Position numbers and translations under genes: made by a program. From Monodelphis domestica (Eukaryota > Chordata > Mammalia > Didelphimorphia > Didelphidae): a DNA stretch of 64,000 nucleotides. The notes below the pieces were generated by a model that saw only the letters and a list, made by a program, of their open reading frames with translations, ran no database searches and had not been told where the DNA came from. The stretch is taken from assembly GCF_027887165.1 (NCBI RefSeq), contig NC_077232.1, positions 10,416,257 to 10,480,256 on the forward strand, written 5' to 3'. This document shows, piece by piece, positions 31,900 to 44,100 of the stretch (the first letter of the stretch is position 1; every line of letters begins with the position of its first letter).

Positions 31900-32135
31900 G
31901 GGCACTATCCAGCGCACAGAAAATAAAGTCTTAGAGGCGCCACTACGGCGACTCCGGAACTCCTCCCCGCGAGAGTACCCTAAGGTCCTACTCTCGGAAC
32001 GTTTCTTAGAAAAGCTGCCATTTCCTACCCGGAAGGTTCCGGTCCCCCATAGAGGCGGAGCCGGAAGCGATGGTCGGGAAACAAACCTTCCCTTACTCCC
32101 TAACCCCGCCCTGGAAGTCTCCTGGCGGAAGTATC
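31900..32135 (+). promoter_or_regulatory. WDR74 CpG promoter with ETS-type sites
   Basis: A CpG-rich stretch ends at the WDR74 start. ACCCGGAAG (about 32029), AGCCGGAAG (about 32060) and GGCGGAAGT (about 32124) are ETS-class motifs often found in ribosome-biogenesis gene promoters. No TATA seen. Confidence 0.5.
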
Positions 32136-35100
32136 ATGGCGGCATCGGCACGTTGGAATCACGTGTGGGTCGGCTCGGAGACCGGGATCTTAAAGGGTAA
32201 GCGGGGTTGGGCCGGAGTGTAGGGGGAGCAGAGGCCGGGTCTAGGCGCTGCGCGGCGCTTATCCCCGCGCTCTTCCGCTGCAGGCGTGAACCTGGTCCGG
32301 AAGCAGGCGGTGAACTTCACGGAGGCGGCGGGCCGGCCATCCCGCGAGGAGGAAGTGAGCGCGCTGTGTTGGGCCGACGCGGCCGAGAGCCAGGTGAGGG
32401 GCGGGGCGCCTCCCTCCACCTTCACCCAGCGGAGGTGTCTCCCGGGAACAATTGGGGACTGGAACGTTCCGGGACCGGCGGGGCTGGAAAAGAGAGCCAG
32501 GTGGTGGGTAGAAGACAATGAACCCTGGGCTGAGCTCTTGATGGCTTATCCTAGACTGATGAAGAGCTTGCGAGGGCTCTCTCAGCCTTCGAAAGCTTAT
32601 CCTCAGTCGTGGGTAGAGCCTGGCCTGGAGACGGGAGGTCCGAAGTTTAAATCTAGCCTCAGACACTTCTAGCTGTGTGACCCTGGGCAAAGCACTTAAC
32701 CCGCATTGTCTAGTCCTCACCGCTCTTCTGTCTTGGAACCAATACTTAATATTGACTATAAGAAGTTAAGGAGTAAAAAATCAAAACAAAAAAGCAAGCT
32801 TAGCCTACCAGGCTGGACCAGCTGGCTTGCCCTAGTGCCGCAAGTGTTGGAATTCCTGTAGGGTTTGTAGCTTAGATTTGAGTGACTCTCCGACTTTATT
32901 CTGTGGAACAAACCTGCGCCTCATCTCTGCCTCTAAAGAGTTCAGCTTCTGCCCTTGAAGTGAGATGCTTAAGCGTTAAGCTTTTCTCTAAACACTGTTG
33001 AAGGAAAACCCAGCCATCTTTGTCAGTTTTATCTAATTCCCCTGCCAGTAAGTCGCAATCAGGGATCTCGGGATACAGCTGGAGCCCATAAATTCCCCAA
33101 TGTATTCCTTAGAGACAGAGAGGTGGTCTTCATCCCAGTGTGTGTGCTATGAGCCCTATGGTGCTGGCCAGTTAGACGATTGTTGTTCAGTTCTATGTTC
33201 TGTGCTTCTAAAAATTAGTTGCATCTTTAATTCTGGGTCTCAGGCTAGAAAGGGAAGCAAGCCATTGACATGTTTCTTGGGCTACTAATGAACCATAATC
33301 TTGCTTAGACAAACCAACCTCATTTCATGTTTTTTTCTTAAATTTCACATGCAGCAGAAACAGTCAGCTTCAAGAATTTATTGATCACCTACTGTGTGCC
33401 AGGCTCTCTGCTAGGTGCTGGGGCTATAAGTACACAAAACAGCAACATCAATAATTATTGTTTGGATACTATGTAGTAATAATATGTATAACAATTACAC
33501 CAATAGTACCAGCATTTATAGAGTGCTTTAAGGTTGGCAAAGTACTTTACATAAAGTAGTTACAGTAGATGGTTGTATGGGATGGAGCCAAGGCTCATGA
33601 ACTTTAGTGTTGGGGGAAAGGAAACCAACAGGAAGTTGACAAAGAGACACCACCTGAAGTCCAGGCAGTCAGTCAGTTACCAGTTGACCAGTGGGTAATG
33701 AGTGTTTTTGTTTCTAGCAGCTATGTGAGCTACCCTTCATTGTGGAGAGAGAGGCCCTGATCTGTGCTGAGGACCCATTTACAAAATCAGGCCCAGCCTT
33801 CCTACTGTGTATTCAAATCATCTGTGTTTCTGGTCAACCTAGGAGAGCGTCTTGAGGCCAGGAACTCTGCCATCTTAGCATGGCTTTATGCATGTAAATT
33901 CTGTAGGCATAGGTGCTTCAATGGGAACTTCCAAGATTCAGAGCCAGTTTTACCTCCTCATCCCTTACAGATTCTAATCGGCTGTGCCAACAGGACTGTG
34001 AAATCCTTCAGCACAGAGGAGGGCAAGTTCTTGAAGAGCAGGTGCTGTCCAGGAGGAGAAGGGACTTTTCGGGGACTTGCAAAGCATGATGGGTAAGGGC
34101 TCCCAACCTCTCCCTTTTATTCCTCTCTTCAGTCCCATTCCTGGGTCCAAGCTGGGCAATCTCCTCTTCTGCCAGCTTTGAGTTCAGTACTTTCCAGGCC
34201 TTGCCCCAAGCAGATCCTTGCCCAGAGTTTCCTGGCTCAGCACTTCAGTTTCTTGCTTTAGTCTCTGAGCAACCCTGGCTATGGGAAGTACTGGGATCCC
34301 TTCTTAACTGAGCCAAGAGGGAGAGGTGGGGCTCTGGGTTTGAGCACTGAGCTTGCTTCCTGCTGGAGCTCATTTGTCACCTCATGTTTTATCCTCAATC
34401 TCTTCCACTCTGAACTGCAGCTGCCTCATCACCTGTGTGGAGTCAGGGATTCTCCGTGTCTGGCCTGAGGACTCCTCCGAACATGTAAGGGCTTTGCTTT
34501 TCCTTTATTTGTGAAAGTTTTGGTGATGGTTGCCAGTGTCTAGATGTTGAAACAAAAATAAAGGAATACGTGGAATTTATGTAGAGTTCTAAATCACATA
34601 GCTAGATATATGAGTGGTAGCACAGACCTTTGGGGTGGTTCTCTTTCCCCTTCTGAACATGGTTTTCTTCAGTGCATTTTTCAGGATTCCATGACTCTTA
34701 TTAAGGCTAAGATCATTAGATCATCACACATTCTCGATGTGTTTGTTACTTTGTTCAGTCTGTACCCTCATTTGTCTTCTTGTTCTTCAAAGCTTACTTC
34801 TGTAAAAATGGCAAAGTTCTAATCATCTTGCCCTGCCCCCATCCTTACACTTCTTAACATGTAGGCATTGTCCATGACAATTTTTTAACCTTTATCTTCT
34901 GTCTTAGAATTGATACTAAGTATTGGTTTCAAGGCAAAAGTGAACTGAATGGTCTGGGCAATTGACTTGCCCAAGAGTACACACTAGTCAGATTTGAACC
35001 CAGGACTTCTCATCTCCAGGCTTGGCTTTCTATCCACTGAGCCACCTATTCTTACACACTAGCCAGATTTGAACCCAGGATTTCTCATCTCCAGGCTTGG

Positions 35101-38100
35101 CTTTCTATCCACTGAGCCACCTATTCTTACACACTAGCCAGATTTGAACCCAGGACTTCTCATCTCCAGGCTTGGCTTTCTATCCACTGAGCCACCTATT
35201 CTATGATAAGTTTGTTAGTCATCCCCATTTGTTGGATATGTGGGTTTCTAATTTTTATGAATATGTTATTAATAATGTTGCTATGAATATTTTTACAAAG
35301 GTCAGTCAGTTCTTTTATGTCTATAACAGAAACAGGTTTCTTAGGCTAAAGCCATATTTCTTTCTGAAAAGGTTCTAACAGGTTATAGCTCCATTATCTT
35401 TGTTTCTTTTTTTAAATAGAATTTTATTTTTTAATTTAACAAAATCTTTTATCTCCCTTCTATTTCCTCCTTCCCCAATAGGGGTTGAGGGCAAAAATCC
35501 TTGTCACAAATAGGTAAATAAGCAAAATAGATTGTTCTCTCCTGCATCCCGAGTCTGTGGGATCAGCAGCTTGCTTCATCATTGGTCCTCAGGGCTTTGG
35601 GTTGGTCATTGCATTGAGCAGAACTTTGAAGTCTTTCAGAGTTATTTTTCTAGATAGTATAGGTGTGATTGTACATATTGTTCTCCTCATCTCATGCTAT
35701 GTCCTAGTGTTGGAAGTGTTTGCTGGGCTTCTCTGGAATTATCCATGTCATCATTTCTGAAGGCATGGTCATGATCCATTATATCCACGTGCTGTCATTT
35801 GTTTAGCCTTTCCTCTCCCCATCAGTGGGCACTTTCTCAGTTTCTAGTTCCTTGCCACCACCAAGAGAGCTACTATAAAGATTTTTTAACATCTTGAGTT
35901 CCTTTCCTCTTTATTTGATCTCTTTGGGGTGTCATCGACCCATTAGTGGTTGAATTCCAAATTGTTTTCCCAAAGGGCTGGTCTAATCCGTGGAAGCTTT
36001 TTGAGAGTTTGTGGTGAGGTGGACAGCAGGCTAAGTTTGTCTTTGCTGGTTTCCAAAGGGAAAATTTTTGGCAATGATGGGAGTTGAAAGTGAGATTGGA
36101 AGGGGCTTGAAACCAACTTTCCCATTCTGTAGAGCAAAAAATAAACTGAGTAGACAAGACTTTTCCATGGGCCCAATGGTATTAGGTGGCTGTTTAGACC
36201 CTAGGGCCTTGGATTCCAAATCTAATATGATCTCAGTTATACTCAGCTGCCTCTCCTACTAACTGCCCTTTTTAAAAAATTATAAACAGTCATTGAAGAT
36301 GGGACTTCTGCATTTGGAATGAGGCAGAACTTACCTTGGCAACTAGGTGGTACAGTGATTAGTGCCAGGCCTGGAGTCATGAAGACCTGAGTTTAAATTC
36401 TGCCTGAGACACTTGTGAGCCATATGACACTGGGCGTGCCATTCAATCTTGTTTGCCTCAGTCTCCTCATTTGTCAGATGAGTTGAAGAAAGAAATGGCC
36501 AACCACTCTAGTATCTTTGCTAGAAAAACCCCAAATGGGATCACAGAATCAGATAGAGCTTAATGAACTAAACAGTAAAATGATGATGACAGGTTTCTTG
36601 TCATCTCTGTAAAAGGACTGAAGTGGATCTGAATTTTGGGGAGTCCCCTTTGAACCCTAAAATCTTGAGGTAGCAGAAGAACTTCTCTCTTTCTCTCCTC
36701 TGTGTTCCTTTCTGTCCAGATCAAAGAGCTCAGTGTGGGCCCAAGTGTGTGCAAGATGCGTCAAGATCCTGATCGACCCCACATAGTGGCCACTGGTGGG
36801 AAAGAGAATTCACTAAAGGTGTGGGACCTGCAGGGATCATCTCAGGAGCCCATATTCAGAGCCAAGAATGTGAGTGATGGGATCTAGGTGAGAGACAGGA
36901 GTCTCAGGACAGTGTCGGAGTCGCTGCTGGACAGGTAGAAATAGCTCTGACGTAATGTGTTCCTTTCTAGGTCCGCAATGACTGGTTGAATCTCCGGGTT
37001 CCCATCTGGGATCAGGACATCCAGTTCCTTCCAGACTCACAGAAGATTGTCACTTGTACTGGACATCACCAGGTGAGAAAGCAGAAGTATTGCCCTTGGA
37101 GTTCACCTGGACTCAGGAGTAGCCCTGTGACACAGTCTTATTGTCTAGCATTTCTGTTTGTTCTAGTTGCTGCCCATCTAGTCCATCATCTCTCATTTAT
37201 TAGAGATATTTTTAGGTTTGTGACTTAAATCTAAATTATTTTGGTCGCCAAGGAAATTCCATAATAAAATACTTGAGTCAGCTGTAAGTTTATGGTGATT
37301 TTAATTAATATAGAGGGAAAAAATTAAGAAAGAGAGGGAGAGGGAAAAAGAGTTAATTTAAACTGCTCCGGCTCAGGCAGGAGTTCAAGGCCTTGGCTAA
37401 AGGGGCCTCCCCTGAGAGCCAAGGGAAAAGGGAGTCAGTCTTATCCCTTACCCTGTGACCGTCTCAAGGAAGCTGTCTGAGGAAGCTCCTCCAGGATCAA
37501 ACTGGCGCCCAGGCCTGCTCACAGGAAGTGACCAGCCAGAGCCACCTCTCTGGAGAAAGAGAGAGAAGAGAGGAAGTGATACACCCTATATAGACGGTTT
37601 TACATCACTCTCCTGCATCTCATCTGTACCAATGGTAGCTTAGCTTGACTTAGGACAGTCCAGGGGTCTGTCAGCTGTTTCTGCACATGTCTATCAAAGG
37701 CCATCCTCCTAAATACTTAATCCTTAAGTATGGGTATAGACATTCCTGATGTTGTTAGACTAAGTATCTTCATTGTTATAATCAGGAGATAGCTAAATCC
37801 AATCTTCACACATTCAGACAATGAGCAGAAGAGAACCTCTTCTGTTTGCCATGCATTGTGCTAAGATGGAATAGTCCCTCCTTGCAACAGAGACAAATGA
37901 TACACATATAAATTATATAAAAGTAAACAAAGGTCATAGAAATACAAGATAAGGAAGGAGGGAGGAGAGGACACCAGCAACTGGGAGAACCAGGGAAGAC
38001 TTCCATGATCTGAGGAGGAAAGCATTCCATGCCTGGAGGATGGCTATGCCAATGCATTGAGATTGGAGATAAAGAATTCAGTTTTGGCATCTGTTTGTGG

Positions 38101-41100
38101 TCCTGGAGAGGGCAGGACGCCTGGAGAGGTCTGGTTAATGGGGGCCAGATGGTGAAGAGCTTTAAAGGGCAAGCAGGAGATACGGTGTGATTCTTGAGGC
38201 TGTAGGGAGCAGACTGGGGAGGAATGATTGAGGGGAAACTTAAGACAGGAAGACCAGGAAGGAGCCCCTGAGTGCAATGGTACAAGTGAGAGAAGGAAGA
38301 GGTCAGATGACAGATGTATTGGGGATAGAGAGAAAAGGCAACATTTGAAGAGCCAGTGTTGGATGGGTGTGGATTCCAGGGTAGCAGTGGAATTGGGGTT
38401 AGGATTATTGCTCATTAATTATTAAAGGTTATTAATGTTCAAAGTTATGAGTAATTCGGGTGTAAAGGTGGGTATTAAACTTTATCCCAAATCTCTCATG
38501 TTGTTGTTGTTGATAAAAGCAATCTGACTGTGTTTAAGTTGAGGTAAGATATGGAGTAAACTCTGGCTAATGACAAAAACTCCTTGGAGGCAGGTTACAA
38601 AAACACAAACCTTATTTTATTAACATATTAAGGTTTAAAGAAGGAAGGATAGTAAATGGGGTTGAGGTAGAGGGTTCCCTAAAATCTATTTGGGGTACTA
38701 AGCTTTTTTAAAATTTAAACTCTTACCTTCTATCTTAAAATCAATACTGAATATTGAGTGTTCCAAAGCAGAAGAGCAGTAAGGTCTAGGCAATGGGGGT
38801 CAAGTGACTTGCCCAGGATCATGCAGCTAGGAAGTGCCTGAGGCCAAATTTGAACAGAGGACCTCCTGTCTCTAGGCCTGGCTCTCAGTCTACTGAGCTA
38901 CCTAGCTGCCCCCAGGGTTAGGATTTTTTTTTTTTAAGTTAATTCCTTTGGAAGAAAAAAAATAGGGCAATTTGGAAGAGGACAGAGTTTTGGGGAAAAG
39001 ATATGTTTTGGATATGTCAGGTTGGTAATACCTTTGAATATCCACTTAGAAGTTCCCAGTAGGCAGTTGTTGAGGGCCTGAAGGACAAGGGAGAGGGAAG
39101 GTATTCTAGAACAGAGCCTTCAACAGAGAGATAATAAAACCTGTGGGCAATCTGTGATCAAAGGCTAAAGCTGGGAGGGACCCTCTAACCTCTCTTGACC
39201 AACCCTGAATCCTAGCTCATGAGAGGCAGTCCTTTGATGTCAAAACCACTGTACTATATTACTTCCTTCATTGAGACTCCCTGGCTCCCCTTCAATCTTA
39301 AACTCCTTCTTCCCCTGGCACCTCCCATTGAACATGAGTTTTTATCTGAGACTCCTAAGCCTCATACACCATTGTGGTGCAGGTTCCCTGTATCTGTGCC
39401 TACCTCTATTCTCTCACATCTGGGAAGATAATTATTGTTTATGACTTTCGTTTTATGTCACCCATGTTTTGCCCCAATCTCAGGAGCTATCCTTTATTTT
39501 TTTTTAAACCCTCACCTTCCATCCTAGAATCAATACTGTGTATTGGCTCCAAGGCAGAAGAACGGAAAGGGCTAGGCAATGGGGGTCAAGTGACTTGCCC
39601 AGGGTCACCCAGCTGGGAAGTGCCTGAGGCCAGATTTGAACCTAGGACCTCCCGTCTCTAGGCCTGGCTCTCAATCCACTGAGCCACCCAGCTGCCCCCT
39701 CCTTTATAAGAGAGAAAAGTTAGCAAAGCCCAAGAGCTGACCCCTACAGCCTGATTCAGTGCAGTGTTGCAAGCTCCAAGACTCACCCTCAGTACAGGAT
39801 TTGGGGATGGAGGCCATGTCTCCTCTTCCACTTTGGGGCCAAGCTCAGTTTTTATAGTTCTATGGGGTTAACCCCTTTGTTGCATAGTTCATAGTTCTTT
39901 CCATTTTTATGCCTAGAGTCTTGTGGGCAGTGGTATTCCGGTCTTGCCTTCCTCTGCTTATTCATCACACTCATTTCTATAGTTCACTGTATTAATGGAC
40001 CACAATATGTTCAGCCATTCTCCAATTGATGGGCATCTACTTGTTTTCCTTTCTTTGCTACCCCAAAAAGCATTGCTATAAATAATTGATAAGGAGCCTT
40101 GATTTTTGTCAATGACTGCCTTGAAGTATATGTCCAGTAGTGGCCTTTCTAGGTCACATTTTAGTCACTTCCTTAGCATAATTCCAGGTTTCCTTACGGA
40201 ATGGTTGTATTCAGCTCCACCAAAGTGCCTTCTTCGAACATTGACTGTGTAAACCTTTACATAGCTGAAGTCCTTGGCGACCTTAAAGTAATATATATCA
40301 GTCTTTTAAAGTGATTTCCTTGTCACAACTGTTCCCTCTTGTCCTCTGTCAATTTGCTGGGTGTATGGAGAAATTTCAGGGGGAGGGGTTTGGTGTGTAT
40401 TTCTCGTCATTGGTAACTTGGAGCATTCTTTTCTGTAGTTGTGAAATAGCTAGCAGTTCTTTTTTGTGAAGTTTGTTCCTATCTTTTGACTACTTATCTC
40501 TGGTGGATGGCTTCTGGTCTTTTTTTTTTTCCCAATAAATATTTTTTGAAATTAATCCGTCCTCCTGTTTTACTCACCTCCCCCAAGTACAAATTTTGGG
40601 GGAAAACAAATTGATTTTGGGCCCGTATGGCCAAAAATAATAGCTAGAATTTATATAATGCTTTAATGTTTTCTAAAATGTTTTACAAACATTTAATTTT
40701 TTTCTTCACAACAAATCTTGGTAGGTAGGTGCTTTTATTTCCATTTAAAAATGAAGAAAATGAGGTTAAACAAGGTTAAGTGACTTGCTTAGGACCACGC
40801 AGCTAGTAAGTATCTAGAACTACATTTGAACTCAGATCTACTGCACTGCCCCCTGGCTATCTCTTTGCATTTTAAATTCTACATTTGTCAGGAGATAAGT
40901 GGTACATTTTATCTTCATTCTTTTGGATTAGTGGCTTATTATATTGATCAAAATTCTAAGATCTTTCAGTCATTTTTACATTTTACATTCATCTGTAATA
41001 TTCTAGAAATACTTTCTAGTTCTGTTCACTTTGAATCAGTTCATAAAAGCCTTCCCAATTTCCCTCAGAATTGTCCATTATTTTTCTTATGCTATCTTCT

Positions 41101-44100
41101 AATACATTTAGAACTCACAGTTTGGCCATTCCCTATAGGACATCTCAATAGTTTCTAATTCTTAACTACCATGAACAGTTACTATAAATATTTTTGCACA
41201 TATAATTTCTTTGCTCTTTAATTTCTTTGGGACATAGGGCTAGTAGTGGTATGGCTAGTTTAAAGGGTATATAGAGTTTGGTAACTTTATGGCTTTGTTT
41301 TTTTTAACAAAAATTTAAATGTGTTTTATTTCATATTTCCAAACTAAAATCTTCTCTTTTCTCAAGTCAGCTATGGAATTTTTCTTCAAAGCTATTAAAC
41401 CAAAAAGAAGTTTTCCTGGACAAAGGTGCTGATAAAATTCTGTATTGCATGTCCAAGATAGGTGTACAGATGAAATGCTTCTGGCTTCATCCTTGTTACA
41501 TGGGTTCAGTGATGTTCCTGGCATCCTGGTTTCTAAGCGGTTTTTGGGCAGATAGTGAGTTTTTGTTCCAAAGAGTGGGATTTTTGGTTTTATCAGGCAC
41601 TAAGTGATTACTGTGATCATTCATTGCTATGAATTATCTACTCAGTCTGTGCCACTGATCCACCTCTGAATCTGGAATAGCTAGATCCAGATTGTTTAGA
41701 TGATCACCAGTGTGCAATACGAGTTGAGATCTGGTGCTGCTAAGCTGTTTTATTATTAACCTGATTTAGCCTATTTATAGTCTTCAGTACATTGAACCAC
41801 CACATTGAGCACTGTACATTGCCTGGTATAAACCCCATCTGGGCATGGTTTATAATCCAGCATATTCTGGCATGCTTCAGTTTCATTTAAGATTGCATTG
41901 GTTGGTAGTTTTCCTTTTCTGTTCTCTCTGTCCTTTGCTTAGACAGGTGAGAAAAGTGCTCTATTTTATTATGATTACAATTTATGAAATACTAGAATTA
42001 TTCTCTGAATATTTAGTAGAATTCACTTGTGAATCCATCTGATCTTGGAATTATCTCTGGGAATTTATTCATTTATGGTCTATTCAGTTTCTTTTTCTAT
42101 GTTGGGACTTTCAAGTGGCACCAAAGTGGAATCAGGAAGGCCTGAGTTCAAATTCAGCCTCATTTACTAGCCGTGTGACTCTCGCAAGTCGTACAATACA
42201 TGTATGGCAATACATACCTTGCCTCAGTTTCCTCAACAATAAAATGATGATAAAAGTTGCACCTACCTCCCGGGGTTGTTGAGGATTAACGAGTTAATAT
42301 TAGTAACCTTAATGCAGTGCCTGGTGTGAGCATTTGCTTCTTTCCCTCTTTTCTCAAAACAAATCTTATTCTTTAGATGTATTAGATCAGCAGCCCTTCT
42401 CTGCATTTCCTAATGCTTTCTCCTAATTAGTGATGGTGAACCTATGGCACAGGTGCTAAAAATGGCATGCAGAGCACTCTCTGTGGGCACTTGGCTATCT
42501 CTCTCCCAAGCCCCCAAACACACAGTGACTAGAAAGGCAGAGGGACTCACAGCAGAGCTGCTCCCTTCCTCTTCACAATGCCTAAGTACATTTTGTTATA
42601 TCCCTGTCCCTCTGCCCAGCTGCCCAATGGGAGTGCCTTCTCTCTTCCCTGTGTGGGGTAAGAGGGAGTGTCAGCATGGTACTTGGTCTGGAGTGGGGAG
42701 GACAGCCCTCCATCTCTAAAAGGTTCTCTGTTCTAGATCATTGTTTCTTAGCCTGGGATCCTTGGACTTGTCTGATAATTTATTTAAGAATAATCTTAAT
42801 TTTATAATTCTATGTATTCTATTTTATACCTTTAAAGATCTTATTCCGAGAGGGGGTTTTCAGGCTTCTCTGGGTCCTTAGAGAAATTCCTGAGCCAGAG
42901 TGAAGAAACCCTGCTCTAGACAGACAGCATGATCAAGTGTGAAGCTAGAGAATACCAAGCTGTGTGGACCTAATCACATCTTATTGTTTGGTCCTCTGTC
43001 TCTTCCTTCACTGCATTTTGCCTTTAGTCTGAAACTATGCTTATGACATTCAAGGCCTTCTAAAGGCAGGCCTGTTTCCTCTGGTCACCTAAGAAGAACT
43101 TTTCAGTCCTTCAGAACGGGTAGAAATTCAGTCAAGAATTGTTCAGAGGTTGTAGTCCTTGTGGCACTTGGTGAGCCTCCAGGTTTTCCTGTCTAGACTT
43201 GTGCTGCCCACCTGGATTAGGGCCACTCTGGAATGAGCCTATCTCTTCCCCCCCCCCCCCCCAAAAAAAAGAAACAAAACAAAACTGCAGAGTTTGGGGT
43301 GAGTATATTTGCAGGCTGAAAGAAAGACCAGAGCTCACTGACCACTTTCTGTCTGATGATGGAGAGTCAGAAGCATTCATTGGTGTGTGAGTTTATCTCG
43401 AGATGAGTGTAGAGGAAGGTGGTCCAGACAGATTCTTGAGCTCTTGGTAGATCTTGGACCGAATGGGGTCAACTTCTCCCTCCCTCTATAGCCCCTTTTA
43501 CAGGTGAGGAAACCTATGCTGCCCAGAGAAGGGGAAGGGACTTGTCCAAAGGCCTAAGGTAGCTCTGTCTCCAGCTCAAACTTTACAGCCTGGTTTCAAC
43601 AACTCCCAGGCCAAGGCTCTTTCCACTCCCATGTTAAGCTCCCACTTTCCTTTCAGGTCCGAGTGTATGACCTGGCTTCTCCACAGCGGCGACCTGTGCT
43701 GGAAGCCACCTACGGAGAATATCCCCTGATGGCAATGACTCTTACTCCAGGGGGCAAGTGAGTAATGGAAGCAGGGGTCTGTCTGGGAGTGGGAGGGGTC
43801 TTGGAGAGCTGCTCCCATTAATCTGTCTGCCCTCTGCTCTCTCCATAGCTCTGTGGTGGTGGGGAACACTCATGGGCAGCTAGCAGAAATAGACATTCGG
43901 CAAGGTGAGTGGACAAGGAGGGCCAGGACAGAGGGAAGGAGCAGCCCCTTGGCCCTTCTGATCACCTTTCCTGAAATGCTCCCCACTGCCCAGGGCGCCT
44001 GGTGTGCTGCTTAAAGGGTCTGGCAGGCAGTGTTCGGGGGCTGCAGTGCCATCCAACTCAACCCATTCTCGCTTCCTGTGGCCTGGACCGAGTTCTGCGG

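Noticed and set aside
31600-32135. Search for a U2 snRNA gene near the WDR74 promoter, where human has RNU2-2
   Set aside because: No stretch resembling the U2 5' end (ATCGCTTCTCGGCC) or its Sm region is present here on either strand.
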